A DNA stretch of 64,000 nucleotides, from assembly GCF_009690625.1 (NCBI RefSeq), contig NZ_CP033878.1, positions 1,178,001 through 1,242,000 on the forward strand, given 5' to 3'. Under the pieces are notes generated by a model, which had not been told where the DNA came from, ran no database searches, and saw nothing but the letters and a program-made list of their open reading frames with translations. Both the position numbers and the translations under genes were made by a program. Each line of letters opens with the position of its first letter. Position 1 is the first letter of the stretch. Positions 1 to 8,689 of this stretch are shown here, piece by piece. The stretch is from Halorhabdus sp. CBA1104 (GTDB taxonomy: Archaea; Halobacteriota; Halobacteria; Halobacteriales; Haloarculaceae).

Positions 1-264
1 TCGCGAACAGCCGTCAAAGAAGCGACGGAGACGGCACGATCCGCAGGCGTTTCGGATATCTCGACAGCCGTCGTAACGGGCCGGTCGATCCCCGAGACGA
101 TCCGGTCGTACGTCTCAGACCAACACAGTGATCTGGTCGTGCTTGGCACCCACGGTCGGACCGGATTGGACCGATATCTCTTCGGGAGTACCACAGAGGC
201 ACTGGTCCGCACAGCGACGGTTCCAGTGATGACTGTGCGTCCGCCAGACAAGTGGAGTGGCTGA
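1..264 (+). CDS. Universal stress protein (UspA family), C-terminal part
   Basis: The frame is open from the first base and stops with TGA at 262-264, so only the last 87 residues are present. The end carries the classic UspA nucleotide-binding signature: GTHGRTGLDRYLFGSTTE, in which the G-x2-G-x9-G-(S/T) loop binds ATP phosphates, followed by the final beta strand VPVMTV. Such proteins are small cytoplasmic alpha/beta ATP-binding proteins linked to stress survival; the physiological role of this copy cannot be read from sequence. The start and any N-terminal partner domain lie outside the window. Confidence 0.9.
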   Translation, partial: SRTAVKEATETARSAGVSDISTAVVTGRSIPETIRSYVSDQHSDLVVLGTHGRTGLDRYLFGSTTEALVRTATVPVMTVRPPDKWSG

Positions 265-603
265 CTATGCGTGTCAGTGGGCCTTCCAAATCGACCGCCA
301 TGTCGAGATATCGACGCGGTGCCCTATCGAATCTGGAGCTGTGCGATCCCGATACCGTCTGTCGATCACGCGCGCAAAATCACTCGTGATAATCTGGCCG
401 ACAACCTTTTTACCGAAATCACCCACGCTGGATATGTGGCACCGCAAGGTGCCCACTTTCCCCCCACCCCCACCCCCCACCCCACTTTACTTTCCGCTCG
501 CTCTGTACTGACTGGGCTGGTAGTCTGTCAGAGCCAGACCAGTCGCTCAGTGTCCGGCTCAGCGGAGAACGAACCAAACAGCGCCGGTCGACAGTACCTC
601 GGG
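265..603. other. Intergenic region between usp and sdhA ends
   Basis: This stretch separates the usp stop from the convergent sdhA stop. It holds a hairpin at 438-453 (GGCACC, loop GCAA, GGTGCC) followed at once by the C-rich tract at 460-483 described separately. A 25-codon frame starting at 434 would encode a proline run because it reads through the C tract; I do not regard it as a gene. Nothing else recognisable is present. Confidence 0.6.
460..483 (-). other. G-quadruplex-type tract downstream of the sdh operon
   Basis: On the minus strand four G runs of 4, 6, 5 and 6 bases are separated by single T residues. This is the pattern expected of a very stable parallel G-quadruplex with one-base loops. 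It lies about 120 bases beyond the sdhA stop in the direction of sdh transcription, so it would be in the 3' untranslated RNA if transcripts reach it. A 16-base hairpin (438-453) follows in the same direction. A role in termination or RNA stability is inference. Confidence 0.55.
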
Positions 604-2445
604 TCAGTAACTTCGATCGACCGGTTCGTAGGATTTGCTCTCACCGTCGAGGATAACCGGCACGTAATACAGATCCAGGTCGCCGTCGTTCCAGGCGATC
701 ATCGTGTGTTTGAGCCACTCGTCGTCTTTGCGGGTCTGGTGTTCGGCCCGCCAATGAGCCCCGCGGAACTCAGTTCGAGCGAGTGCTCCCAGCGCGATCG
801 TCTCGGCGAGGTCGATGATATTGCGCGTCTCTAAGGTGTGAATGAGGTCGGTGTTGAACGTCCGGGACGGATCCTCGACGGCCACGTCTTGGTAGTCCCG
901 CCGGGCATCCTGTAAGTCTTCGAGGGCCGTTTCGAGGCCCTCTTCGGTCCGGAAGACGTTGACGTTTGCTGTCATCGTCTCTTGGACCGCTGCCCGGATA
1001 TCGGCGTGGTTTGTCCCATCGTCTTCGAGCAGGGCCTCGATCCGCTCGCGTTGGGTCTTGACTTCGTGCTCGACGACAGCCGTCGGATCGGCGAGCGAAC
1101 CGCCATCGGCAACCGCGTCCTCGTCGGCCCCGTCGATCGGCGTGTCGACTGCACCAGGCTCGACCGCTGGACTCACGTCACCGGCCTCGCTCCGGGCCGA
1201 GTGGCCGGTCGGGATCTCTGCCGTCTTCATGTCTCGGCCGGCGGCGTGATAGCCCGCGCGCTTCCCGAAGACGAACAGTTCGGGCAGGGCGTTGCCACCT
1301 AACCGATTCGCACCGTGAACCGAGACGCAGGCACACTCACCGGCGGCGTACAGCCCGTCGATGCACGTCTCGCCGTTCTCGTCGGTCTCGATGCCGCCCA
1401 TCTGGTAGTGCTGGCCGGGTTTGACCGGCATGGGCTCTTCTAAACCATCGACGCCCTCGAAGTCCGCCGCGAGGTGGAGGATGTTCTCTAAGCGATCCAT
1501 GATCCGCTCTTCACCCAGATGGCGCATGTCGAGGTGGACGTATTCGTCCTCGACACCGCGACCCTCGTTGATCTCGGTGAGTTCTGCCCGCGAAACCACG
1601 TCACGCGAGGCGAGTTCACCCTCGTTGTTGGCGTAACCGCGCTCGAACATGAATCGTTCACCCTCCGAATTGTAGAGGATCCCACCCTCCCCGCGGACGG
1701 CCTCGGAGATGAGGACGCCCGTCGACGGGAGAGATGTGGGATGGAACTGCACGAATTCCATGTCTTCTAAGGGCACGCCGGCACGGTAGGCCATCGCCTG
1801 GCCGTCGCCAGTGTTGGCGACGGCGTTGGTCGTGTGGTCGAACACCTGCCCGAGTCCACCGGTCGCCAGGATGACGCCATCGCGAGCACGGAATCCCTCG
1901 ACTGCGCCGGTCTTGATATCGTAGGCGGCGACACCGTGACAGGTCCGGTCCTCGGGATCGTCTTCGTCAGTCACCGCGAGATCGGTGACGTACCACTCCT
2001 CGTAGACCTCGATCCCGCGCTTTACCACCTGCTCGTACATCGTGTGCAGCAGGTGATGGCCCGTCTCCGCACCGGCGTAGGTCGTCCGTGGATACGAGAG
2101 GCCACCGAACGGACGCTGTGAGACCGTCCCATCCTCCTCGCGGGAAAAGGGCATCCCCCAGTGTTCGAGTTGGATCACGTCCTCCCGGGCGTCTTTCGTC
2201 AGGGTCTCGATCGCCGGGGCGTCCCCCAGGAAGTCAGACCCTTTCATGGTGTCGTAGGCGTGATCCTGCCAGGAGTCCTCGTCCTGGAGAGCGGCGTTGA
2301 TCCCACCCTCGGCCGCGCCTGTGTGGCTGCGGACTGGGTGGAGTTTCGTCACGATGGCTACGTCAGCCCCTTCCTCTCTGGCCGCGATCGCTGCTCGTAA
2401 CCCCGCGCCGCCCGCACCGACGACGATGACGTCGTGTTCATGCAT
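604..2445 (-). CDS. sdhA: Succinate dehydrogenase flavoprotein subunit
   Basis: 613-residue catalytic subunit of complex II; it oxidises succinate to fumarate and passes electrons to the SdhB iron-sulfur clusters. The start chosen is MHEHDVIVVGAGGAG at 2445, because the Rossmann FAD motif GAGGAG then sits at residues 10-15 as in the family; the frame stays open upstream but that part overlaps sdhB. The covalent-flavin histidine is seen as RSHTGAAEGG (H41), and substrate-site motifs HPTSLP and HGANRLGGNAL are present. Last gene of sdhCDBA, 5 bases after the sdhB stop. Confidence 0.96.
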   Translation of the reverse strand: MHEHDVIVVGAGGAGLRAAIAAREEGADVAIVTKLHPVRSHTGAAEGGINAALQDEDSWQDHAYDTMKGSDFLGDAPAIETLTKDAREDVIQLEHWGMPFSREEDGTVSQRPFGGLSYPRTTYAGAETGHHLLHTMYEQVVKRGIEVYEEWYVTDLAVTDEDDPEDRTCHGVAAYDIKTGAVEGFRARDGVILATGGLGQVFDHTTNAVANTGDGQAMAYRAGVPLEDMEFVQFHPTSLPSTGVLISEAVRGEGGILYNSEGERFMFERGYANNEGELASRDVVSRAELTEINEGRGVEDEYVHLDMRHLGEERIMDRLENILHLAADFEGVDGLEEPMPVKPGQHYQMGGIETDENGETCIDGLYAAGECACVSVHGANRLGGNALPELFVFGKRAGYHAAGRDMKTAEIPTGHSARSEAGDVSPAVEPGAVDTPIDGADEDAVADGGSLADPTAVVEHEVKTQRERIEALLEDDGTNHADIRAAVQETMTANVNVFRTEEGLETALEDLQDARRDYQDVAVEDPSRTFNTDLIHTLETRNIIDLAETIALGALARTEFRGAHWRAEHQTRKDDEWLKHTMIAWNDGDLDLYYVPVILDGESKSYEPVDRSY

Positions 2446-2450
2446 TGTAA

Positions 2451-3380
2451 TCACCAGAATTTGATGTCTTCTTTGATCGCTTCGCGTTTCAGTTCCTGAA
2501 TGTGCTCGGTCAGGGGGATGTCCTTCGGACAGACCTCCGTACAGGAGAACTGGGTCTGACACCGCCAGACGCCGTGTTCCTGTTCGACGATCTCGAGTCG
2601 CTCTTTGCGTCGGTCCTCGCCCTCGCGGTTGTCCATGACGAACCGGTAGGCCTTGTTGATCGCCGCCGGGCCGAGATACTGGTTGTCGCCCGCAGCGACG
2701 TTACACGACGAGGTACACGCGCCACACTGGATACACCGTGTCGAGAGTTTGATCTTCTCGCGGTTCTCTCTGGTCTGTCGCTGTTCGTCGAGGGCGTCTT
2801 CGGGTTCCTCGTCGGGGTCGAAATACGGCTCGACAGCGTCCATCTGCTCGTAGAAGTGCTGCATGTCAACCACGAGGTCCTTGACGACTTCCTGATGGGG
2901 CAGCGGTTCGATCTGGACCGGCACATCGAGGTCGGAAATCTGGGTCTGACACCCGAGCCGTTGGGAACCGTTGACGAACAGCGCGTCCGATCCACAGACA
3001 CCCTGCCGACAGGAGTGACGGAAGGTGAGACTCGAATCGAACTCGTCGCGGGCGTAGATCAACGCATCGAGCACCGTCATGCCTTCTTCGAGAGGCACGT
3101 GGAAAGCATCAAAGCGTGGCGTCGTCTTGCCTTCGACCTCTGGATCGTACCGGTAGACCAGGATCTCGACCGTCTCGACATCTTCGGCCGCCGCGTCCGC
3201 CGCTTGCTCCTCGCGGGCGGTCGCCCGTTGGCCTTTCTCTCGGAGCCGTCGCTCCTGGTGAGATTTTTCTCCCGTGTCTGGCACCGACGGTTCCGGGTCG
3301 GTATCGGTGGCCGGTGGCGTCTCTGTCTCTACGTCGGCCGCTGCTTGTGGGTCCGGTTCGGCGTCACTGTCGGTACTCAT
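2451..3380 (-). CDS. sdhB: Succinate dehydrogenase iron-sulfur subunit
   Basis: 309 residues. The ferredoxin-like domain has the [2Fe-2S] cysteines in CRQGVCGSD, and the helical domain has CIQCGACTSSC and CTEVCPKDIP for the [4Fe-4S] and [3Fe-4S] clusters. It relays electrons from SdhA to the membrane anchors. The first ~75 residues are a low-complexity, acidic, Ala/Glu/Asp-rich extension before the conserved start of the domain (VEILVYRYDP), which is longer than in bacterial SdhB. The ATG overlaps the sdhD stop by 4 bases, pointing to coupled translation. Confidence 0.95.
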   Translation of the reverse strand: MSTDSDAEPDPQAAADVETETPPATDTDPEPSVPDTGEKSHQERRLREKGQRATAREEQAADAAAEDVETVEILVYRYDPEVEGKTTPRFDAFHVPLEEGMTVLDALIYARDEFDSSLTFRHSCRQGVCGSDALFVNGSQRLGCQTQISDLDVPVQIEPLPHQEVVKDLVVDMQHFYEQMDAVEPYFDPDEEPEDALDEQRQTRENREKIKLSTRCIQCGACTSSCNVAAGDNQYLGPAAINKAYRFVMDNREGEDRRKERLEIVEQEHGVWRCQTQFSCTEVCPKDIPLTEHIQELKREAIKEDIKFW

Positions 3381-3745
3381 AGGCTAATCCCCGCCATTGC
3401 GATTGCCACGCGGAATCCCTGGACGATCAACAGCAGACCAGCAAGCGAGAGGCCAAAGCGGGCGACGCGCTTTTGTGTTCCCGAGATGCCCTGGTTGACC
3501 AGCGCGTTGTACACGCCATTGACGCCGTGGAACGTCGCAGTGATGAGAAACACGATCATCGTCAGGAAGTACCCGAACTGACTCATCCGGGCTTGGGTAC
3601 CTGCAAGCGTGATCTCGGCAGCGTGGTTGACGAAGTGCAACAGGAAGAAGTGAAAGGCAAGCGTGCCGATCAAGACGACAGCCGTGATCCGTTGGAGGAA
3701 CCAACTCCACCCACCGGATTCGAACGAAGAGTAGTATTCCGCCAT
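3377..3745 (-). CDS. sdhD: Succinate dehydrogenase membrane anchor subunit D
   Basis: 122-residue integral membrane protein with three predicted membrane helices (about 18-40, 56-76 and 92-116). Lies between sdhC and sdhB in the usual haloarchaeal order. It carries His residues in helices (HFFLLHF, TATFHGVNGVYN) that could serve heme b or quinone. Function as SdhD is based mainly on position and topology, since these anchors diverge quickly. ATGA overlap with sdhB downstream; 3 bases after the sdhC stop. Confidence 0.88.
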   Translation of the reverse strand: MAEYYSSFESGGWSWFLQRITAVVLIGTLAFHFFLLHFVNHAAEITLAGTQARMSQFGYFLTMIVFLITATFHGVNGVYNALVNQGISGTQKRVARFGLSLAGLLLIVQGFRVAIAMAGISL

Positions 3746-3748
3746 CGA

Positions 3749-4156
3749 TCACACCCCCGCAAGGAACGTTGGGACACTGGCGACGGCGATTGCACCCGTG
3801 ACGATCAACGAGACGTAGAAGCTCAGATCCTGGCGCTCGAGTCCGAGCCCCAAGTCGATGAACAAGAGTCGAATGCCGTTGAGCATGTGAAAGACCGCAA
3901 CGGCGAGCAACCCGACTTCGAGCAGTCGCACGATCAAGAGGTCTTCGAGCCCCGAGAGCGTCGTGGTGTACAGATCCTGGGGCGCGGCAGCCGGGTCAGC
4001 GCCGATAGCAGTACTCAACACGGCGATGTGTGTAAACAGGTAGCCGACGAGCACCCAGCCGGTGAACTTGTGGAGGACCCACGCCCACATCCCGGCGGAA
4101 AACTCCCGCCAGCGACCGACGTCCTCGACGGCCCCACGGTCGTACGTTTGTGCCAT
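3749..4156 (-). CDS. sdhC: Succinate dehydrogenase cytochrome b subunit
   Basis: 135 residues from MAQTYDRG at 4156; a further in-frame ATG upstream (4225) would add 23 residues lacking hydrophobic character and would span the promoter, so the shorter start is preferred. Three membrane helices; the first contains the typical [15 protein letters not shown] pattern of cytochrome b556, and the third-helix region has [13 protein letters not shown], the conserved His-Asn-Gly-Arg seen in SdhC. Anchors SdhAB and probably holds heme and quinone. First gene of the operon. Confidence 0.9.
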   Translation of the reverse strand: MAQTYDRGAVEDVGRWREFSAGMWAWVLHKFTGWVLVGYLFTHIAVLSTAIGADPAAAPQDLYTTTLSGLEDLLIVRLLEVGLLAVAVFHMLNGIRLLFIDLGLGLERQDLSFYVSLIVTGAIAVASVPTFLAGV

Positions 4157-4180
4157 ACGCACAAGCGACGGACCGGACCA

Positions 4181-4188
4181 TGATAGTT
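4181..4188 (-). promoter_or_regulatory. Probable TATA box of sdhC
   Basis: On the minus strand AACTATCA is centred about 28 bases before the sdhC ATG, the spacing expected for a leaderless haloarchaeal transcript. The match to a TATA consensus is only fair. Confidence 0.4.
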
Positions 4189-4300
4189 GTTGTCCCCAGG
4201 TAACGCTTCGCCGGTTCTCAGGCACAGACAGCGTTCCATTTCGTCCGTTTCTTGGCCAGGAGTTCAGAATGGGGGCAAAAGCCGCTCGTCCCAGGAGCGA

Positions 4301-6526
4301 TTATTCGACGATCGTCGAGTCCGCGACAGTGATCGTCTCGGTGGCGACGATATTTCGTGAAGATCTACCGATAGATACCGTGTACTCGCCATCGTCGACC
4401 GTCCAGGCCGCGCCGTCTTCGTCGTAGTAAGCGACATCCCGCTGATCGATGTCGAGCGTGACAGTCGTTTCTTCGCCAGCGGCGAGTTCGACCGACTCGA
4501 AGGCCGCGAGTTCCTTGGGCGGCCGCTCGACGGAGGGATCGTCCTGGCCGAGATACGCCTGGACGACCTCGTAGCCGTCCCGATCGCCGACGTTCTCGAC
4601 GGTCACCTGGACGCTGGCTTCGGGGCCATCGCCCGACTCGACGGACACGTCCGTGTATTCGAAGTCGGTGTAACTCAGGCCGTGGCCGAACGGAAACAGC
4701 GGCTCGATGTCCGCGTTGTCGAAGTGTCGGTAACCGACGAACACGCCTTCGGAGTACTCCGCCTCGAAGTCGATGCCGGGGTACTGAGCCTCCGTGCTCG
4801 CTGGGTAGTGGTCGGTCCGGCGGGCGAAGGTGACCGGCAGGCGGCCGCTGGGATCGACGTCGCCGAACAAGACCGAGGCCGTGACGTGGCCGTCCTCCTG
4901 GCCGGGGTACCAGGTCTCGACGATCGCGTCGACCGCACCGGCCCAGGGCATCCGGACCGGGCCAGCCGTGTTGCAGACGACGACCGTCTTCTCGGCCACG
5001 TCGGCCACAGCGGCCACTAGTCGATCTTGCTCGTTTGGGAGCCACAGCGAGCGGTCCTCGCTTTCGGAAGCGTTGTCCTGGACGACGACCACGGCGACGT
5101 CGGCAGACCCAGCAGCGCGAGCCGCCGCGTCGATCGACGGCTCCTCGTCGTCACCCGACAGTGCATCGTCGATCGCGTCTGGAACCGAAAACCCGAGGGC
5201 CCCGTCGTCTTCGTCGTGGGGCTCCTCGATCCGTTCGACGCCACGCTCGAAGGTGACGGTCGTCCCGCTGTCGGTGCGCTCACGGATCCCATCGAGCGGG
5301 CTGATGGCAGCAGTGGGATCGACCTCGGAGCTCCCACCGCCACCGATCTTGGCCGTCTCGGCGTTCGGTCCGAGGACAGCGATCGAATCGAGGTCCTCGT
5401 CTAGGGGCAGGACGCCGTCGTTCTGGAGGAGGACTGTCCCACGCTGGGCGACGCGACGAGCGATCGTCTCGTGGGCAGGGTCGTTGACCGAGCCCGCTGG
5501 TTGCTCGTCGTCGAACATACCAAAGCGGTCCATCTGGGAGAGCGTGCGGGCGATCTTCTCGTCTATGGCGGTTTCGGGGACTTTGCCGCCCTCGATGGCT
5601 TCTCGGAGCGGGTCCTCGAAGACGCTGCCCTCGAAGAGATTCGGGTTTGCCCCGTCGGGAAGCCACGGTTTCGCAGCGAGTTCGGCGAGTGTCCCTTTTG
5701 GTGCGGCATCCGGCAACGCACCGATCGCCTCGTGGATCCGACTCTCGCTTTCCTGCCACTCGTGGACCGGCACGCCGGGCATGTCCAGATCCAGTCCGCC
5801 GTGAGCAGCCGCCACGGCGTCGGTCGTCGCCCACCAGTCCGAGACGACGAAACCGTCGAAGCCCCACTCGTCTTTGAGGATATCCGTGAGTAATCGTTCG
5901 TGTTCGGTGGCGTAGGTACCGTTGATCCGGTTGTACGATGCCATCACCGAGGCGACGTCGGCTTCTTTGACTGCGGCTTCGAAAGCCGGGAGATAGATCT
6001 CTCGCAGCGTCCGCTCGTCGATCTCGGCGCTGACAGCGTGTCGCTGACGTTCCTGATTGTTGGCCACGTAGTGTTTCGCCGTCGCCATCGCGCCGGCCGA
6101 CTGGACGCTCTCGATGGTCGCGACAGCGAGTCGACTCGAAAGGTGTGGGTCCTCACTGTAGTACTCGAAGGCACGACCGCACTCGGGAACCCGAATGATG
6201 TTGCACCCGGGAGCCAACAGGACGTCCTGATCGGCCCCGCGGACTTCCGTGCCGAGGGCCTCGCCCTGCTCGCGAGCCAGATCAGTATCCCAGGCGGCTG
6301 CCAGTGCGATCGAGGCGGGGAACGCCGTCGCGGTGACCGCCCGGACGCCCATCGGGCCGTCGACCAACGAGAGCGACGGAATCCCGACGCGATCGTTGGC
6401 TGGCAGGTAGCCCGTCGCCAACTCGGCCGGGTCGCGGTCGCCGTGCACGAGGTCGATTTTCTCCTGTAGAGTGAGCTTCTCGATCAGCGAAGCGATCCGG
6501 CCGTCGGGTGAATCCGTTTCAGTCAT
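4301..6526 (-). CDS. Glycoside hydrolase family 3 beta-glucosidase-like enzyme
   Basis: 741 residues from MTETDSPDGR. The three domains of the long GH3 form are visible: N-terminal barrel (about 1-300) with KHYVANNQE and the nucleophile loop GFDGFVVSDWWAT (Asp230), the alpha/beta sandwich domain (about 350-590), and a C-terminal fibronectin-III-like domain (about 640-720, starting near the SYTDFEYTDV segment). No signal peptide or Tat motif is present, so it should act in the cytoplasm, hydrolysing beta-linked glucosides or related oligosaccharides that have been imported. Substrate preference (glucose versus xylose linkages) cannot be set from sequence. It stands alone, with no transporter adjacent. 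Confidence 0.9.
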   Translation of the reverse strand: MTETDSPDGRIASLIEKLTLQEKIDLVHGDRDPAELATGYLPANDRVGIPSLSLVDGPMGVRAVTATAFPASIALAAAWDTDLAREQGEALGTEVRGADQDVLLAPGCNIIRVPECGRAFEYYSEDPHLSSRLAVATIESVQSAGAMATAKHYVANNQERQRHAVSAEIDERTLREIYLPAFEAAVKEADVASVMASYNRINGTYATEHERLLTDILKDEWGFDGFVVSDWWATTDAVAAAHGGLDLDMPGVPVHEWQESESRIHEAIGALPDAAPKGTLAELAAKPWLPDGANPNLFEGSVFEDPLREAIEGGKVPETAIDEKIARTLSQMDRFGMFDDEQPAGSVNDPAHETIARRVAQRGTVLLQNDGVLPLDEDLDSIAVLGPNAETAKIGGGGSSEVDPTAAISPLDGIRERTDSGTTVTFERGVERIEEPHDEDDGALGFSVPDAIDDALSGDDEEPSIDAAARAAGSADVAVVVVQDNASESEDRSLWLPNEQDRLVAAVADVAEKTVVVCNTAGPVRMPWAGAVDAIVETWYPGQEDGHVTASVLFGDVDPSGRLPVTFARRTDHYPASTEAQYPGIDFEAEYSEGVFVGYRHFDNADIEPLFPFGHGLSYTDFEYTDVSVESGDGPEASVQVTVENVGDRDGYEVVQAYLGQDDPSVERPPKELAAFESVELAAGEETTVTLDIDQRDVAYYDEDGAAWTVDDGEYTVSIGRSSRNIVATETITVADSTIVE

Positions 6527-6770
6527 GGATGAGCTCTGGTCGGGCGTCGGGCCGGCCCACCGAAATAGCGTGACCGTGCTGGAATCGCAACGACCACTGG
6601 CGATCAGGCTGACGCCCCTTCGTGTTTCTGCTTCACTCTCCGGGACCTTAGTAATTAGTGAAATCGTTCTTCTAGTATTTAGCACAACACGGGTACGCAG
6701 ATGCACGGTCACAAATTGCCTCGATCACGGTACTGCTGTACTGCGGTGTCCACCGCACTGAAGCTGTCGA

Positions 6771-6778
6771 ATTAATAC
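6771..6778 (+). promoter_or_regulatory. TATA box of the HD-domain gene
   Basis: ATTAATAC followed by ATTTAAG lies 33-40 bases before the ATG at 6811; an AT-rich island in GC-rich DNA at the right distance for a short-leader transcript. Confidence 0.5.
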
Positions 6779-6810
6779 ATTTAAGACCGCACCAGCCATC
6801 GAACGCGTAA

Positions 6811-7353
6811 ATGAGAGACCGGCAAGAAGACACGGATATTGAGCGGGCAATCGTCTATCTGGTCACGTCTTTCGAAGCGTCTGGAGCGAATCCAAAGCCC
6901 GTTGTCCTGCACAGCGTTCGCGTTGGCATGGATCTCTACAACCGGGGGTACGAAAAACAGATCGTGATCGCTGGCTTCCTCCACGATCTGATCGAAGACA
7001 CCGACGTGACGAGAGACGATATTGCGGCCCATTTCGGGGCGGAAGTCGCAGCGATCGTAGCCGCAACGAGCTTCGACAGAGCGATCGAGGACTACACAGA
7101 GAGATACCGAGACACGTTCGACAGGTGCGTCGAGATGGGGCGCCCACCAGTACTCGTGAAAGCGGCGGATACCCTCGATAATAGTTCCTACTACCACCTC
7201 GCCGACTCGAAGGAATCGAGAGCGAATCTCGTCGAGAAGCTGGCGTCTTTCATCGATCGGTCCGAGCCTTATATTGGCGAGGAACGCCTTCACGAGGAGC
7301 TACAGGACAGCTATGCCGCGGTGGTAGCTGCGTGTGACAGCGTAGATGAGTGA
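6811..7353 (+). CDS. Stand-alone HD-domain phosphohydrolase, RelA/SpoT-hydrolase (MESH1)-like
   Basis: 180 residues, essentially one HD domain. The metal ligands are all present: H34 (VVLHSVRVG), H58-D59 (GFLHDLIEDT) and D120 (VKAADTLDNSSYY). The pair E62-D63 right after the HD dyad is the signature that separates (p)ppGpp hydrolases (RSH, MESH1) from many other HD enzymes, and the K-x-A-D-x-L-x-N motif matches theirs too. There is no synthetase or ACT domain. I infer hydrolysis of a phosphorylated nucleotide, possibly an alarmone or NADPH-like compound; in archaea the real substrate is open. Monocistronic, with its own promoter. Confidence 0.75.
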   Translation: MRDRQEDTDIERAIVYLVTSFEASGANPKPVVLHSVRVGMDLYNRGYEKQIVIAGFLHDLIEDTDVTRDDIAAHFGAEVAAIVAATSFDRAIEDYTERYRDTFDRCVEMGRPPVLVKAADTLDNSSYYHLADSKESRANLVEKLASFIDRSEPYIGEERLHEELQDSYAAVVAACDSVDE

Positions 7354-7494
7354 CTCAAGGCAATATTGATTTCATCGCCAGATAGATGAACGAAGGTGCG
7401 AGCTGTGTACGGCTGTGATGCTCGGCTACGTTCTCTCAGAAGTTTTGCGAGGGCAGATGCCCCCAAAGGGAGAATCCTCTTACACTGTTTGGGC

Positions 7495-7544
7495 GGGCCG
7501 CGTGGGCCCAGCAGTGCGAGGGATGCGATTTGAACGCATGGACC
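7495..7544. repeat. Left att-like direct repeat (tRNA-Leu 3' end copy)
   Basis: Identical over all 50 bases to 8954-9003, offset 1459. Contains the T arm, acceptor 3' strand and 20 downstream bases of tRNA-Leu(CAA). Confidence 0.85.
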
Positions 7545-7619
7545 ACCGGAAAACGATGACCTCACTCCGTTCGGTCTTGCGTCTTCCGAGCCCTCGTTCG
7601 TTCGCGATGCTCACTCACG

Positions 7620-7664
7620 AGGACCCTACGGGAGCGGATATTGCGTCCGCTGCCGTTTTCATGG
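7620..7664 (-). pseudogene. Diverged tRNA-Leu anticodon-arm fragment
   Basis: About 45 bases match the tRNA-Leu sequence at 8999-9043 with several changes and one deleted base. On the minus strand the loop reads CGCAATA in place of CTCAAGA, so the CAA anticodon survives but the near-invariant U33 is G. The 5' acceptor strand is missing and 75 bp separate it from the T-arm copy, so it cannot be a working tRNA. Probably left by an older integration event. Confidence 0.6.
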
Positions 7665-7822
7665 TGGATTATTTGAATTGGCGGAATTTTTGCTTCTCGA
7701 CGGTTCAAATTTTTAAAATACTGAAATCGGCATGCGAGGATACCGCACATATTTGCAAATCAATCTAATGGCATAGCCATGCCTCTTTAACCGTGTATCC
7801 TGAACTCCCATAATAAGTATCA

Positions 7823-8689
7823 ATGACGTTCAGTGAGAACTCTCGACTCAAATACCCAGACTCGGACACTCCTATCTGGAGGTACGTGGGTTATCCACAG
7901 TTCAACTGGATCCTCCAGACAAGACAGCTACACTTCCATCAAGCTGCTGACCAAAAGGATCCTTACGAAGGCGGCATCCCGAAAGCTGTAGAGGAAAAGT
8001 ACAGGGAGGCCGAGGAAACAAAGTTCTCGTTTGATGAATACAAGGAAGTTGCTGAACACTCAAGGGAAATTACCTTCCTCAACTGTTGGCATATCAACGA
8101 CGGCGAATCTGCTGGGATGTGGGATCTGTACGGACGGTCAAATCGTTCTATAGCGATTGAATCCACTGTCGGGAACCTTGATGAAGCTCTTGAAACAAGA
8201 ACTGCTTACCCGATAGGTGCAGGACACATCAGATATGCTGACTACGACTCTTCCTGGGAAGAATTGGACCAGTGGTCAAAGAAAGCGTTGAACGAAGTAG
8301 TTTTCCAAGACAGTATCAACTTCAAAGACCTATTTCACTTGAAGAGAGACAGTTTCAGGCACGAACGCGAGTTCAGGATATACGGATATTTTTCTGAATA
8401 TCTGGACAACGAACTCTTCGAAATGGAGCAGTTGCGTGACTACGAACCGCCTTTAGGAATTGAAGAATCAGATAATTATTCAATCTATGATACAGTGCCG
8501 GATGGCAATGGATTCAACGTCGACATTGATGTGGATCAAATGGTTGAGAAGGTCCATGTCGCCCCAGATGCACCCGGATGGGTCGTTGACTCAGTGAAGG
8601 CAACGCTATCGAACGCATACGACCTAAATATGAGCTGTTCGGACGTGCAATCCTCGGACCTATATGAGGATCCTTGGGAGAACCAGTAG
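7823..8689 (+). CDS. DUF2971-family protein
   Basis: 288 residues. The core reads like DUF2971: TFLNCWHINDGESAGMWDLY followed by SIAIESTVGNLDEAL, with the conserved Cys-Trp-His and Met-Trp pairs, and a later RHEREFRIYGYF segment (R-x-E-x-E-x-R). The molecular function of the family is not established; members are common in mobile DNA and next to defence genes of bacteria. Codon use is clearly AT-richer than neighbouring genes, and the gene is the only cargo between the two tRNA-Leu repeats, so recent acquisition is likely. ATG at 7823 has TTTAA at about 7786 upstream. No membrane segment or signal. Confidence 0.75.
   Translation: MTFSENSRLKYPDSDTPIWRYVGYPQFNWILQTRQLHFHQAADQKDPYEGGIPKAVEEKYREAEETKFSFDEYKEVAEHSREITFLNCWHINDGESAGMWDLYGRSNRSIAIESTVGNLDEALETRTAYPIGAGHIRYADYDSSWEELDQWSKKALNEVVFQDSINFKDLFHLKRDSFRHEREFRIYGYFSEYLDNELFEMEQLRDYEPPLGIEESDNYSIYDTVPDGNGFNVDIDVDQMVEKVHVAPDAPGWVVDSVKATLSNAYDLNMSCSDVQSSDLYEDPWENQ

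Larger units (their letters stand above)
7354..7822. other. Gene-free region with tRNA-Leu fragments
   Basis: No convincing gene. It contains the 50-bp copy of the tRNA-Leu 3' end (7495-7544), then about 75 bp of unrelated DNA, then a diverged copy of the tRNA-Leu anticodon arm (7620-7664). From about 7660 on the DNA becomes AT-rich and runs into the DUF2971 gene promoter. The open frame covering 7415-7768 reads straight through tRNA-derived sequence and is not coding. Confidence 0.7.

Noticed and set aside
434-511. 25-codon frame giving a Pro-rich peptide (MWHRKVPTFPPPPPPTPLY)
   Set aside because: The Pro run is just the C tract read in one frame; it overlaps a hairpin and the quadruplex motif, with no sign of conservation.
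7415-7768. 117-codon plus-strand frame
   Set aside because: It reads through tRNA-Leu fragments, so it arises from tRNA sequence.
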